A stretch of DNA of 64,000 nucleotides from Amylostereum areolatum (GCA_012932865.1 SAXG01000028.1:62001-126000), one strand, 5' to 3'. Shown: positions 23,962-35,394, numbered from the stretch's first letter. Made by a program: numbers and translations. The notes: generated by a model not told the origin, from the letters alone.

Positions 23962-25113
23962 ATGGACTTCGGGAAGCCGTCTCCAAACCTGAGCTACGTC
24001 CTCGTCGACGGACCGCCCGAGGTGCGACGGTGCGTCCTTTGTCAGGCTGTTCGCGCCCGGCGATGACCTCCTGAACCAACCAACCCCCCCCATTCCAGCC
24101 TTTCCGGCCAATACCTCTTCATGAAAGGCCTCTTCAACCACCCCACCCTCCTCCCGCCCTCCATCGACGTGTCCAAGCTCCACCGCGTGCTCGACGCCGC
24201 GGCCGGCACCGCGGTCTGGGCGCTCGACCTCGCCGGCGCGACGCCGCACCTGGAGCTGTACGCGTGCGACATCACGACGGCCAAGTTCCCGCCCGACGAC
24301 GTGCTGGCGACCGCGGGCGTGAGCGCGTTCGAGCAGGACCTGACGCAGCCGTTCCCGGAGGACATGCGCGGGACGTTCGACCTCGTGCACATGGCCTACC
24401 TCGTCTACGCGCTGCCGGAGGCGGCGTGGCAGCGCGCGCTGCGGAACGTGTACGACGTGCTGAGTGCGCCGAACCGGTTTCTTGCTCGTGGGCGGGGCGC
24501 GGGCCGCTGATACTGTTGCGTGTACTTAGAACCGGGCGGGTATCTCGTGCTGAAGGAGAGCGATCCTGTGATCTACACCCCGCGCAATCCACCGCCGGCC
24601 GAGGGCGCGACGCACGACCTCGACGCGTGCACGGACGGGCCGTCCGTCGTGCACGCCATGAACAGCATCTTCACCGGTCTGGCGCTCAAGAGCGGGTTCG
24701 TCGTCGGGTGCGTCCACTCTCAGGCCTCGCATCAGCGCGCCCCCGCGCTCTTATTTAAATAACGACGCGACGGACCGTGCAGGCTCTCGTATCGGTTCGC
24801 CGACCTCCTCGCGGCCGCCTCCTTCCACGTCGTCGCCTCCGAACGCGCGCTCTCCCCCACCGGCGCGCTCTGCGCGACCCAGCGCGGCCTGCGCGATGCC
24901 GCGCTCGCGGAGTTCGCGGAGTTCAGCGCGGAGAACATGAACACGGTGTTCGACGTGCTCAGCAAGGTGCTCCTGAGCAAGGGCGCGCTGGAGGCTCCCC
25001 GGGGCGTCGTCGTCGGGGGCGAGGAGGAGCGCGTGCGGCTGCTGGGGAAGATTCGGGAGGTCGTGGACGAGGGGACGCTGGTGGTCATGTCTGAGTGGGT
25101 CGCGCAGAAGTGA
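23962..25113 (+). CDS. Class I SAM-dependent methyltransferase
   Basis: Exons are 23962-24029, 24099-24463, 24530-24707 and 24783-25113, with phases that sum to exactly 313 residues. The N-terminal YVLVDGPPEVRRLSGQYLFM corresponds to the YVLP...ERL..QH segment common in fungal small-molecule methyltransferases. Motif I is present but degenerate at residues 53-63 (VLDAAAGTAVW, where VLDvGcGTGxW is usual). The acidic residue that binds the SAM ribose is kept (LYACDITTAKFP). Motifs resembling FDLVHMAYLVYALPE and PGGYLVLKE follow. It probably methylates a small molecule or peptide, given the UstYa and MFS neighbours. The start is the ATG that gives a natural family length. Confidence 0.7.
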
Positions 25114-26560
25114 AGGCGACGAGGTGGGGCGGATGGGCTCCGTTCTGTACCACCGCCAGGCTCCAGCATCTCTGTAGAAAGTAGAAATGTATTCGTAGTT
25201 GTTTTCCCCCCCCGGATCCCCTTTCCTCGTCGAGGATCGACAGCACGTGACCCCGTTCACAACCGTTGGCCCTGCGCCACGACTCCCGCCTCCAAGCCAT
25301 CGCCACCACCAAGCTGTCTTCGAACTCTATGAAACGTCGATACCACCTCCCCGCCGTCCCGCCCCCCACAGGGGGCGGTCGTCGCACGCCTCCACGTCCA
25401 GGACCAGCGCCTTTCGAAGCCGCACGCACTTCCCCTCACGCCGGCCCCCGCGAGCGTCGAAGCTAATCAGCCAGGTGCCCCACCCCGTGGAACGGTACAC
25501 TTACGACCACGCAGACGATAACCATGTAGGATCTTCGTCCGGGCTCTCCGCCTCCCTTTCCAGGCCCGTCCACCCATCTTTTCCCAGCGTCTCCAGGCTC
25601 CTCTCGCCGCCCCGGGTTTCACGTCGACCTCGAACCGCGAATCCATGGCGGATTCAGACCGCGCTGGAGCAATCGAGTATGATGGATTCCGGTGAGAGGC
25701 GCTTCTGTACCCGTTCTGTGCGTCAATTTGTCTGAAGGTTTGATCAGGCTCTTCGCGGAAATCGGCAGGCCGAAGAGCGTCGCGTGGACCAGCAACTCGC
25801 CCCCCCCCTCGGGATCATCTTCGCTTGATTCGAGTGTATGTGTGTGTGTGTTCTCAATCATCGTCTGGGCCTTCTTCTCCGTCCGCCTCGCACACGTTGT
25901 CGCGATCCACGCTCGCCCCCAACGCTTCTAGATGCTTCGTCTTATCCTCATTTTACATGGCCCGGCGGCCTGCAAACGATGGCGTTCATTACAGCCCATG
26001 CGCGTGACAACAGCCTGGAGATGCGAAGGGCGCCCTTGGACTCGACCCGCCCCTACCCGCCCTCGACCTCGCATGCGATACGGGACATCACGCAATGGAA
26101 CTTTCAGCGGCCGTGCGGGCGCCCGTTCCACGTGGAGATGTTCCCTTCATCCCGTCCGGGTCCATTGCATTTGGAGGAAAATTTGAAGCGGGGACTTCTG
26201 AAAGGAGAGGGGCGTCGAGGCGTGGGTGCGGCGGGGGATACGGAATCGAAAGGGTCGCCGCGGCTTGTGGACCGCGGGCGGTCCAGAGAAGCATTTTCCA
26301 GCCCAGCCAAGCATTCCAGCTCGAAGACTAGAAAGTACACATGGACATGTAAGTACTCTGCGCGGTTTGCATATGTACATCAGTCGGGGAAGGTGCAGCT
26401 TACCCACGGTGTCGCCGTACTACCCCTTCTCCCTTCCCCCTTCCCCCTTCCCCTTGACCTACTAACCGACCTCCGACCCCTGCTCGACTGCGAACCACCA
26501 CCACCACCACCGCTTCCAACATTCGACCTCCTCAAAACCCTCTCTGAAGCCCGCTCCAGC
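25114..26560. other. Gene-poor stretch between methyltransferase and MFS genes
   Basis: Open frames occur on both strands (for example 25199-25735 and 25838-26698 plus). They are Arg/Pro/Ser-rich by-products of high GC with no domain or splice support. A short gene here cannot be excluded. Confidence 0.4.
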
Positions 26561-28967
26561 ATGGCCACGACCGAACGCGCCCCGCGTGGGGCCCGGTTTT
26601 GGGCCATCATGCTCGGCCTCCTCGTCGCCTTCTTCGCCGCCTACCTCGAGACCGTGCGTATTCTCGCGTCGGTCGTGTGCGCCACGGACTCCAACTGACC
26701 CCCCCCCCCTTCCCCCCCGGTGCTCGCAGACGGTCGTATCCACCGCGCTCCCGACGATCGCGTCCGCGCTGCACGCGGACGAGTTCATCTGGGTCGGCAC
26801 CGCGTACTCGATCGCGTTCACCGCGCTGCTCCCGCTGACAGGCGGCCTCGCCGACGTGCGTAGTCCCTCCCCCCCCCCTTGCTTGCGCGCGTTCCTGCTC
26901 GCATCAGGGCTCACGACGACGGACCGCGCACAGGCATTTGGCCGACGGCCGGTCATGCTCGGCGCGCTGCTCGTCTTCACGCTCGGATCCGCGCTCGCGG
27001 GCGCGGCGCAGACCATGGACTGGCTCGTCGCCGCGCGAAGTGAGTGTTTCTCGCGTCTGGGTGACGTCAGGGTGGGTGGCGGTTTTTAGGGAGGACGCTG
27101 ATGGCGGTTCGGGGTTCGGCCATTGCTTGCAGCGTTGTCCGGGCTCGGCGCGGGCGTGATTGGCGCGACGGGCGTGATCATCATGGCGGACGTGGTCCCG
27201 CTCAAGGAGCGCGGAACGTTCAACGGCTTGTTCGGACTGTGCGTGCAAGTTCTCTCTCCGTGGGGCGAACATCTTGACCGAGCGCTGACGGTTGAGGGCT
27301 GGACAGTATGATGTGTCTCGGCGGCGGCGTCGGGCCTTTGATCGGCGGCGCGCTGGCGGACGAAGGACAGTGGAGGTGGAGTTTCTGTGCGTGGGCCTTT
27401 CGGGGGGGGTTTTTTCCCGTCGGTGAGAGCTCTAACCCTGGACCGTCCAGTCATCGTCGTGCCGTTGGCGGGTCTTTCCGCGGGCATCGTGTTGCTCTGC
27501 TTCAATCTCCCCTCGCCCGAGGGCGACATATGGAAGAAGACGAAGAGCGTGGACTGGATGTATGCGGCCTCCTTCAGCCCCTTTTCGCTCGGCGTGGGCT
27601 GATTGCGTTGGGTGCAGCGGGACCGTGATCGTCGCGGGAAGTTCCGTGGCAATGATCCTGGGTCTTTCCTGGGGCGGCGTGCAGTACGCGTGGTCTTCAG
27701 CACAAGTGCTCGCGCCCTTGGTCGTCGGCGGCGTCGGCATGCTCGCCTTCTTCGCGTACGAATTTTCGTCTTGGGCGACCAACCCTCTCGTGCGTTTTGG
27801 CTCCCGTCTTCCCGGCATCTTGCAATCCGATCAACGAGATTGTAATCGTTCACAGGTGCCGATAGACGTGCTCTCCAACCGCACAAGCGTCAGCGGGTAC
27901 GTGCTGGCCTGGTGGTCCGTGGATGGGGATCGGGTCTGACGACGTCATTCGAACAGATATCTCCAGACCTTCATGCTTTCCATCCCTTTCAACGCCCTGC
28001 TCGGTGCGCCGCGCTTTCGTCCCGCCCCTCACGTCCCGCCCCGCCCGCATCCTGACCGCCCGCGCCAGAATACATGCCCGTCTTCTACCAGGCCTGCCAG
28101 TCCGCCTCGCCCACCGCGTCCGGCGTGGACATCTTCGGCCTCACGTTCACCGTCGCCCCGCTCTCGATCCTCACCGGGCTCTCGATCTCGTTCGCGAAGC
28201 GGTACCGCCCGCAGATCTGGCTCGGCTGGGCTGTCGTCCTCGTCGGGTTCGGGCTCCTGAGCTCGCTCGGCGCGGACGCGTCGCGCGCGCAGAGCATCGG
28301 GTACCCCGCCGTCGCGGGCGTCGGCATCGGGCTCGTGTGGTCCGCGCTCTATTTCCCGGTCCTGAGCCCGCTCGACGTGGCGCTCAACGCGCGCGCGCTC
28401 TCGCTCTTCGGGTTCTGCCGTGCGTTCTCCCAGGTAAGCACGCCGCGTCGTCCCGTCCCCGCCCCCCACCCTTCGAATCCGGACTCTGAGTCTGACCGGG
28501 GTGTCCTTTTTTTGTGCGTGTGTGCGCGTGTGTGTTGGGCGCAGACGTGGGGCTTCGCGATCGGGGGCGCGATCCTGCAGAACGAGCTCCTCGGCCGGCT
28601 CCCGCCCGCCGTGCTCGCGGAGTACGCGCAATCGGCGCAGATCGCGTACGCGGTGATCCCGCGCATCGCGGGCCTCCCGCCGGACGTGCGCGGCGCCGCG
28701 CGCGCGGCGTTCGCGGACAGCCTGGCGGTGACGTGGCGCGTGATGATCGCGGTGGGCGGGGCGGGGCTCGCGGTGAGTGTGTTGATGGGCCGGTACGAGA
28801 TGCAGGGGCATGTGGATGCGAAGTGGCAGGCGGGGGCGGGGGCGGGGAAGGAGGAGGGGGGCGGGGGCGGGGTGGGAGAGGGGGATAAGGATGTGGAGAG
28901 CGATGGGGGCGATGAGAAGGTGGGGGAGGGGGTAGTGGGCGAGGTGACGGTGGTTGAGGTGGCATGA
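26561..28967 (+). CDS. Major facilitator superfamily drug/metabolite exporter, 11 exons
   Basis: Exons are 26561-26653, 26730-26855, 26934-27039, 27133-27238, 27307-27386, 27451-27559, 27618-27789, 27856-27896, 27957-28003, 28069-28433 and 28545-28967. All phases agree and give 555 residues. The fungal multidrug-exporter signature is clear: TVVSTALPTIASAL in helix 1, WVGTAYSIAFTALLPLTGGLAD in helix 2, FGRRPVMLGALLVF (motif A loop), GVGPLIGGALAD (motif C) and RWSFFIVVPLAGL. The tail is Gly/Glu-rich and probably cytosolic. Such 14-helix transporters export toxins or secondary metabolites across the plasma membrane. Its place next to the methyltransferase and UstYa genes suggests export of their product. 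Confidence 0.85.
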
Positions 28968-30350
28968 GGCGGATACCTACCCGAAACCGCTCTTGTGTGC
29001 ATAAGTAAGTATTGGCAGATGTAGCGTAAGTGGTTCGTAGCGGGGTTTCATCGCGCGTTAGACAGTCTCCTTCCCTACTTCCCGTCGTCGGTTTGTTTTG
29101 GGCCGTCCTGCGTGGGCAGCCGTACAGTAGACTGCAGTCGTACTTAGAGATATTACTTACCTCGTTCACACACACTCCCGCACGGCGGTTCATATCACGA
29201 TATGTAATTGTAATGAAATCACAGAGCCTCCTATCTGGCCATGGCCATGGTGCGCTCCTTGTCCTCAACCTCTTTGCGCCCTGGACCCTTCCCGCTGAAT
29301 ACAATGCATGCACGCATATGTTCACTGCACGTATCGACGCACCTTTCTCGGCCGTTGATCCTGATTATGCTATGTACGCAGTTCGCGGACATCGCGCGCG
29401 ATCGCGCCCGTGCGCCCTACAAATATAGCGTCGGCGTGTCCGTCGCCGCGATATTCTCCTTATCAACGACACCAGCGCGCCCGGGAGTCGCGGCCACGCT
29501 ACGGTTTCATGCCGAAGGAGGCGAGCAGGTGAGGGCTTTCGACGTTTACGTCTGCACTGGCCTGACCGAGCTGCAGCTGACTCCCCCGGCGCTCCTACAT
29601 TGGGATTCGGTTTGTACTAGTTACTCTAGCACGTTGAGCTGCGAAATTGGGTGGGCAATCGCGATGATCATATGTCTACGCCACGCCTGGTCCCAGGGCC
29701 TGCGCGTCGGCTGTGTTTTTGGGTTGGGGCGGAAAGTAAGTTCCCGTCCACTTATCTTTGGTTAATCGTTGGGGGATCAGTTGCATGGGATCGTCAGCGG
29801 CCTGCGTGACGCGTCGTGGGCGCGCATAACGGCAGGGGAGGGGTCTCATGACGCATTCGGATGCGTACAGCAAATCACTTCTTTGAAGTTCTTTCTGGTG
29901 GTCGCGGTGCACACGTCCGTGCTCTCCGTGGTGGACCTCAAGAAGCTGCATTCCTCTCACCCGTATCGCATTTTCTATCATCTTTCTGATGTGAGTTTCC
30001 CCCGCGCGATTGCACGTACATACCGGTGCAGCACTCATCAAACGCGTGGGTCCGTTTTCCCGCAGACTCAGAAGCCGACACCTTAGAGCGTCATCGTCCA
30101 TGCCATCAGGGACCTACTAGATACTACTAGGGCTTCCGCAGGCGCCAGTGCGCGGAGCGACCGTACCGTGGATGCGGACGGGATACGAGAAGCATGCAGC
30201 GTGTAGATGGCGGGTCCTTCCTCGCCGACCGACCTTTTCCTTCTGATACGAGGCCGAGGGCTCGTCTCGCCAAGGGGCAGATGGTTGGAATGGCGTGTTC
30301 TGTCACGGTCGTGTTCGGGCGCGATGCGCTTCGTGTCGCGGGAAGGGGCG
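28968..30350. other. Intergenic region upstream of the repeat-peptide gene
   Basis: Open frames at 29030-29428, 29241-29765 and 29769-30086 (plus) have no recognisable domain, signal peptide or consistent splicing. I report none as a gene. Confidence 0.45.
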
Positions 30351-30358
30351 TATAAAAG
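30351..30358 (+). promoter_or_regulatory. TATA box of the repeat-peptide gene
   Basis: TATAAAAG lies 104 bases upstream of ATG 30455 in GC-rich surroundings. A consensus TATA box is uncommon among the genes here and fits strong, regulated transcription of a short secreted product. Confidence 0.6.
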
Positions 30359-30454
30359 GGCTCGGTCGGGGCGTGCTCTCGATTCCGCGTTGCGCGTTTC
30401 CTCTGCTGCTAGCAACTTCGAACACCACCTCTCACCTCCGTTTCAAGTCCAGCC

Positions 30455-30951
30455 ATGCGCTCCCTCGCCGTCGTCACCCTTCTCGCCTTCGCGGCCGTCG
30501 CCGTCGCCGCCCCCGTGTTCGGTACGTCCACCATCGCTTTGTGGCGCACGCCCCAAAGCTTACTGCTTAGTGGCCGATTTCTGACCGCGCGCGTTGCTTT
30601 CGCGAATTATTGAACAGAGGAGCGCGCCGTCCCCTTGCCGGGCGCTCTCATCGCCTCGCACATCACGTCAGAGACCGCCGACCTTCAAGATCGCGCCGTG
30701 CCCCTCCCCGGCGCGCTCATCGCGTCCCATATCACCTCCGAGACCGCCGACCTGCAGGAGCGCGCCGTTCCCGAGCCCGGGAGGCTCATCGCGTCCCATA
30801 TCACCTCTGACACGACCGGCCTCGAGGGACGCGCCGTCCCTCTTCCTGGCGAGCTCATCGCGTTGCACATTACGTCCACGACGAGCGACTTGCAGGTCAG
30901 CGCTGTGCACCCTGTTGCTGATCGCAGAAGCTGACTTGATTCCAGAACTAA
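30455..30951 (+). CDS. Small secreted protein of four 23-residue repeats, candidate peptide precursor
   Basis: Exons are 30455-30521, 30618-30895 and 30946-30951, giving 116 residues. A signal peptide of about 19 residues (MRSLAVVTLLAFAAVAVAA) is followed by four tandem repeats beginning RAVPLPG and ending near ADLQ. Repeats 1 and 2 are identical over 22 residues while their DNA differs at about eleven silent positions; repeats 3 and 4 have a few replacements. Each repeat starts after an acidic residue or Gly plus Arg (ER, DR, ER, GR), not the Lys-Arg typical of Kex2-processed precursors, and there is no Tyr, Trp or Phe in the repeats. The last intron is supported by a CTGAC branch site; reading through instead gives a stop at 30932-30934. 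It may be a modified-peptide precursor for the UstYa locus or an independent secreted repeat protein. No family was recognised. Confidence 0.7.
30623..30895 (+). repeat. Four tandem 69-base repeats encoding the secreted peptide units
   Basis: The units start at 30623, 30692, 30761 and 30830; the last is 66 bases before its splice donor. Units 1 and 2 differ almost only at third codon positions. Confidence 0.85.
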
Positions 30952-31181
30952 ACGGTGGACCGTGTGTAGTACTCTTCGATTGTGTATGTTGTCGGACGAG
31001 TGTTGTTTATGGAACACAACTGTATTTGATCACAACTGCATGAGATGAAACAAGATTCATTTGGGGGTATCTTTTTACTGGTGGACAACTGGCACGAAGT
31101 ATGCAAGTATACGGAAGGTCAGTGAGCTCAAGAGTACGCGCCTGGTCACGTGCACATACCCATAGGTCACGTTAGTCCGGC

Positions 31182-32843
31182 ATGCCGGCAGCAACCGGCA
31201 GTCCAATCCGGAACGCCCGACCTCCGAAAACCCCGATCATCCTTCGTTTTCTGCTCTGCCTCCCGTTCCACACTGTTCCACATCGCCCTCCAACGTCCAC
31301 GCTGTTCTCTCGATCTCTCAGGCCTTTATATCGCTCCGCCCCTCTTCTCGCGTCCGCAGCCTACACGAAATCGTCCACGTCCGGCCCCAGCACCCAAGGA
31401 GCGAAAAGAAAGATGAGCGGACCTTTGTCAGCGAATGGACGGAGCTCGAAGATGCATTCGAGGGTGGTGCGTAACCTTTCAACTTTGACTTGGTGTTTGT
31501 TCCCTGCGTACGGAACGCGGACTCGCCGTGAACGACAAAATGCGCCAGGCGGGACTGTGCGGCGGCGCACACATCGTGGTCGTGCGACGCGTAGACTGAA
31601 CATCGTTTTCATACCTCCCCCGCATGCATATGCGCCCCTGCTAACCTCCCATTCGTGCGCAGGTTATCATCGGGTCCGGCCCTGCAGGACACACGGCCGC
31701 CATCTACCTCGCCCGCGCGAACCTCGAGCCCGTCCTCTTCGAAGGCTTCATGGCCAACGGCTTCGCCGCAGGCGGCCAACTGACGACCACGACCGACGTC
31801 GAGAACTTCCCCGGGTTCCCCACGGGCGTGCTCGGGCCCGAGCTCATGGACAAGTTCCGCGCGCAGTCCCTCCGCTTCGGCACGCGCATCATCACCGAGA
31901 CGGTGTCGAAGATCGACCTCAGCCGGCGCCCGTTCCGGTACTGGCGCGAGGCGCAGGAGCACGAGGAGCCGGAGACGGCGGACGCGGTCATCCTCGCCAC
32001 CGGCGCGAGCGCGAAGCGGCTGGGGCTGAAGGGCGAGGAGACGTACTGGCAGAGCGGGATCAGCGCGTGCGCGGTGTGCGACGGCGCCGTGCCCATCTTC
32101 CGCAACAAGCCTCTGGCCGTCATCGGCGGCGGCGACTCCGCTGCGGAGGAGGCGACTTGTACGTTCACCCCTCCCCCACCCCCCCCCTATCTTTTCTCGC
32201 GCCCGTCGGCGGGGATGGCGGCGAGGTGGAGGTGAGCTGATGACCTAGGCGACAGACCTGACGAAGTACGGCTCGCACGTGTACGTGCTCGTCCGTCGTA
32301 ACGAGCTTCGCGCGTCGAAGATCATGGCCAAACGGGTGCTCAACAACCCCAAGATCGTGCGTGTGGCGCTGTCTGCGTCCCGTTCGTGCCCCGCTGACCC
32401 CGCCGCGCCTTGCGCAGACGGTCCTTTGGAACACCGTCGCGACCGAATGTCTGGGAGACGGCGACCTGTTGAACAGCCTCCGCATCAAGAACGTCTCCAC
32501 GGGGCAAGAATCCGACCTCCCCGTCAACGGCCTTTTCTACGCCATCGGTGTGTCCCCCCCCCCCTTCTATGCATCTGCCCTCTCCCTGGGTATTCTGACC
32601 GCGGTCACGGCAGGCCACGAGCCGGCGACGGACATCGTGCGCGATCAGCTCCAGACGGACGCGGATGGCTACATTATCACCGTGCCGGGGACGACGCAGA
32701 CGTCGGTGCGTGGGGTGTTCGCGGCGGGCGATGTGCAGGACAAGCGGTACCGGCAGGCGATCACGAGTGCGGGCAGCGGTTGCATGGCGGCGCTTGAGGT
32801 CGAGAAGCTCATCGCGGAGGAGGAGGAGTTGGGCGAGGAGTAA
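31182..32843 (+). CDS. Thioredoxin reductase, with in-frame mitochondrial-type N-terminal extension
   Basis: Exons are 31182-31466, 31663-32158, 32256-32356, 32418-32547 and 32614-32843. From the internal ATG at 31413 the protein is 336 residues, the normal length of the low-molecular-weight NADPH-thioredoxin reductase. FAD-binding [37 protein letters not shown], the redox CAVCDG, the NADPH-binding [15 protein letters not shown] and the C-terminal [29 protein letters not shown] are all present. The enzyme passes electrons from NADPH to thioredoxin. ATG 31182 is in the same frame and adds 77 residues with no Asp or Glu and many Arg, Ser and Leu ([20 protein letters not shown]), as in mitochondrial presequences. 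Two starts would give cytosolic and mitochondrial forms; which is used cannot be read from the DNA. Confidence 0.95.
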
Positions 32844-33216
32844 GTAAAGAGTGCCCGGTCTCTGTGGTTGGGTCACTTAGGTGCTTGTTGGTTCACGAAT
32901 ACATAAGTAAAGTATGTAAGTTATTGAACATTGGCGCGCTCGCTCGGAGTTGTCCGGATACACGAGGTCGAGTTGAGGACTCCGATGCCGAGGGTTTGCC
33001 TTCCACCACCACGACGTCCCCTCCGCTTACCCTTCCTCTCGACTGGTGCAACCCAATCCGAACACTTTCGGCCGCGTCAAACTTGTGAATCTGCGTTTCT
33101 CGAGTCGTGCCGAACGCATCTTGCTCGCCACCGTTTTGATCAGCTCCAGAATCTGCAGTCGATCGGTATCGCCCTTTTTTGTCGCACCGCGCGTAAGATA
33201 CGTCTCAGCAGCGATC
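32844..33216. other. Spacer
   Basis: This is the 3' region of the thioredoxin reductase gene and the promoter of the F-box gene. No gene was recognised. Confidence 0.5.
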
Positions 33217-35080
33217 ATGCGTGTTCAAGCCAGGTGCGTTCTCTGGATCTCTGATGTCGGAAGCCAAGCTCAGGCCGTCGCAGGGACTTTTGGTTGTCTA
33301 CGGCACGGGCGCGAGGCCTCCTCTCGACATCCCCCGGAACTGGAAGCCTTCCTACATGGGATGAAATCAACGACGATATCGCGGCGCTCCAGGAAACTCT
33401 TTCTATCGTACAACAGCATCGAAACGCACACCTTCCGCCGATCTCACGCATGCCAAATGAGCTGCTAGTCACAGTCTTTCGACTGCTCCGCGACAATGAC
33501 ACCGCACACGCCTTATCCATTGACCTGTTCGGCGGTTGGCTTCCAAAACTCAATAAGAGATGGATGTCAATCACACACGTTTGCCAGCATTGGCGAGAGG
33601 TGTGTATACCGCTGAGATCTGTAATGACCATATGTCCTCACTGTATACTACGACGCAGGTTTCTCTCAATTCGGTCTTTCTTTGGACTGACATCATCCTT
33701 CCTGAGATACCCCTACAGTGGGCAAACCAATTCATCGCGCGCTCTGTCGAGGCCCCGCTGTCCTTCAAATTTCTAGTAGCGCCCTTCCGCGGGGATGACT
33801 TGAGAGATGAAGATCATGCCATTCAGTCGATCATCTCAGGTTGCCGATTGCGCCTACAAAATATGTGCGTCAATGCCGACAGTTATCCATTTCCCTTGTC
33901 TGTACTTCTCGAGGCTTTCCCTGCTCTTGAGTCCGCGCATCTCTCAGTTTCCGGGTGGAATAACCGACTCCCGGAAAACTTTTTTCATCAAGCCCCCCAG
34001 CTGAGATCCCTCGAAATCACCGGACTTCTGATTCCTTGGAATGCATCGATCCTTGGCCATCTTACTCATCTTAAGCTGGTCGACCACCGTGGATACTCTT
34101 GTTCTGAAGAGCTCACCATTCCCAATGCCAATGCCATTTTCCAACGACTGCATGCCCTTGAGACTCTCACGACGGAGGGATTGCTTCCTGTTGTTCTCAA
34201 CGATGGGTTTACAAGCGACACACAACTTGAAGTTCGTCTTCCTCCCTCCCTCTTGCATTACAATGTGACCTTCGTGATATCACCATACGCGCAACAACAT
34301 GTGCGTTGTCTCGTGGCAACTTCCAAACACACCCGTATGACACTTCACGTTCACCCATCGTACGATGACGACGAAGAGTTACTATTTCTCCCTAGTCTCA
34401 AACAGTGGTTCGTTCGGCATACGTGCCCACGTCCTGAGGCCATGGCTATATCAGTACTCTCTCCTCCTCATTCAAAACGGTACGGGTTGCCCATTAATAA
34501 AACTTTGAGCCTGGCCGTGCGTCGTAGTCGTTGGCCCAACTCCCTTCCTCACCAGTCACTCCCGCTCAATGATTACGAGGTAATCTGGAAAATGCCTGCC
34601 AAGAGGAGCCTCGTGCTTGCACACCCCGCTTTCTATGGGGTGAACGTGGAGGACGTCGTCGACCTCTACTTACACATATCCCCTCCGCAAGATCCAGAGG
34701 TGTGGTTCGCACTCTTTTCGGATGCAAAGAACATCCGGAGGCTGTACATGGACAGACACACCGCCTTCGATATTTTCCAGGCAATCGTGCCTCTCCCATT
34801 GGATGACAGCCTCCCATGGGAATATGACGACAGCCCTCTCACCTCCTCCTACCTTCCCCGCCTTCAATCGCTTTGCATCGTCGACAACGCGGTTGACGAG
34901 GATCATGCACCCGAGCGGCGTGAAAACGACCTGCTGACGGAGTTTTTGCGGGAGCGGAATGGATCTGGCAGGCGCCTGCGAGATGTCCAGCTGCCGCGCA
35001 GGTGGGATGTCGCCGGATGGGTGGACGAGATTCGGAAGCTGGTCGATGTTGTACGTTGGAGTCAGGCCGGGTTTTACTGA
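33217..35080 (+). CDS. F-box protein, paralogue of the 9.7-11.4 kb gene
   Basis: Exons are 33217-33233, 33284-33599 and 33659-35080, giving 584 residues. The short first exon is inferred because the long frame has no upstream ATG and this exon joins it through a standard 50-base intron in phase. The F-box lies at about residues 48-75 (PPISRMPNELLVTVFRLL), followed by VCQHWRE and, after the second intron, VSLNSVFLWTDIILPE. Weak Leu-rich repeats follow and the end is VRWSQAGFY. It probably serves as an SCF substrate receptor. Unlike its minus-strand paralogue it has no frame break. The second intron falls at the same place in both paralogues. Confidence 0.8.
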
Positions 35081-35394
35081 ACGAATATAGGCCAATCTAT
35101 TCCGCATGGACGTCGTATTTCTTTGAACAGACAAAGGAGCACTGGCATGGACGGGAGCCAGTCCTCCTCCCTGCGATGTACTTATCACAACACTGAATCT
35201 CTAGCTCGAACTTGCTGTACTTACCTATGCACAATCCCCCACATACAAACGAAACCTACGTGTTATCACCAATATGTATCTACAATCGAAATAGCGTTCC
35301 CAGTACGCCGCCAGTAAATAAGTAAACGAGAGTAGTAGTCCAAATGACCGATGAACCAATCACGAGCTGAACGTTGAACCCGAAGTGAAGCTGG

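Noticed and set aside
25838..26698. 286-codon plus-strand frame before the MFS gene
   Set aside because: No domains; it overlaps the true first MFS exon in another frame and is Arg/Ser/Pro-rich as expected by chance at this GC content.
28349..29325. Long minus-strand frames opposite the MFS gene
   Set aside because: They are antisense shadows of the last MFS exons, with low-complexity Ser/Pro/Arg sequence.
29241..29765. 174-codon plus-strand frame with hydrophobic stretches
   Set aside because: I considered a fragment of a seven-helix protein, but no family motif could be matched and no splice model extended it.
30623..30895. Repeats read as a CRISPR-like array or as a mating pheromone precursor
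   Set aside because: The repeats are coding and in frame, without spacers. There is no C-terminal CaaX box as in basidiomycete pheromones.
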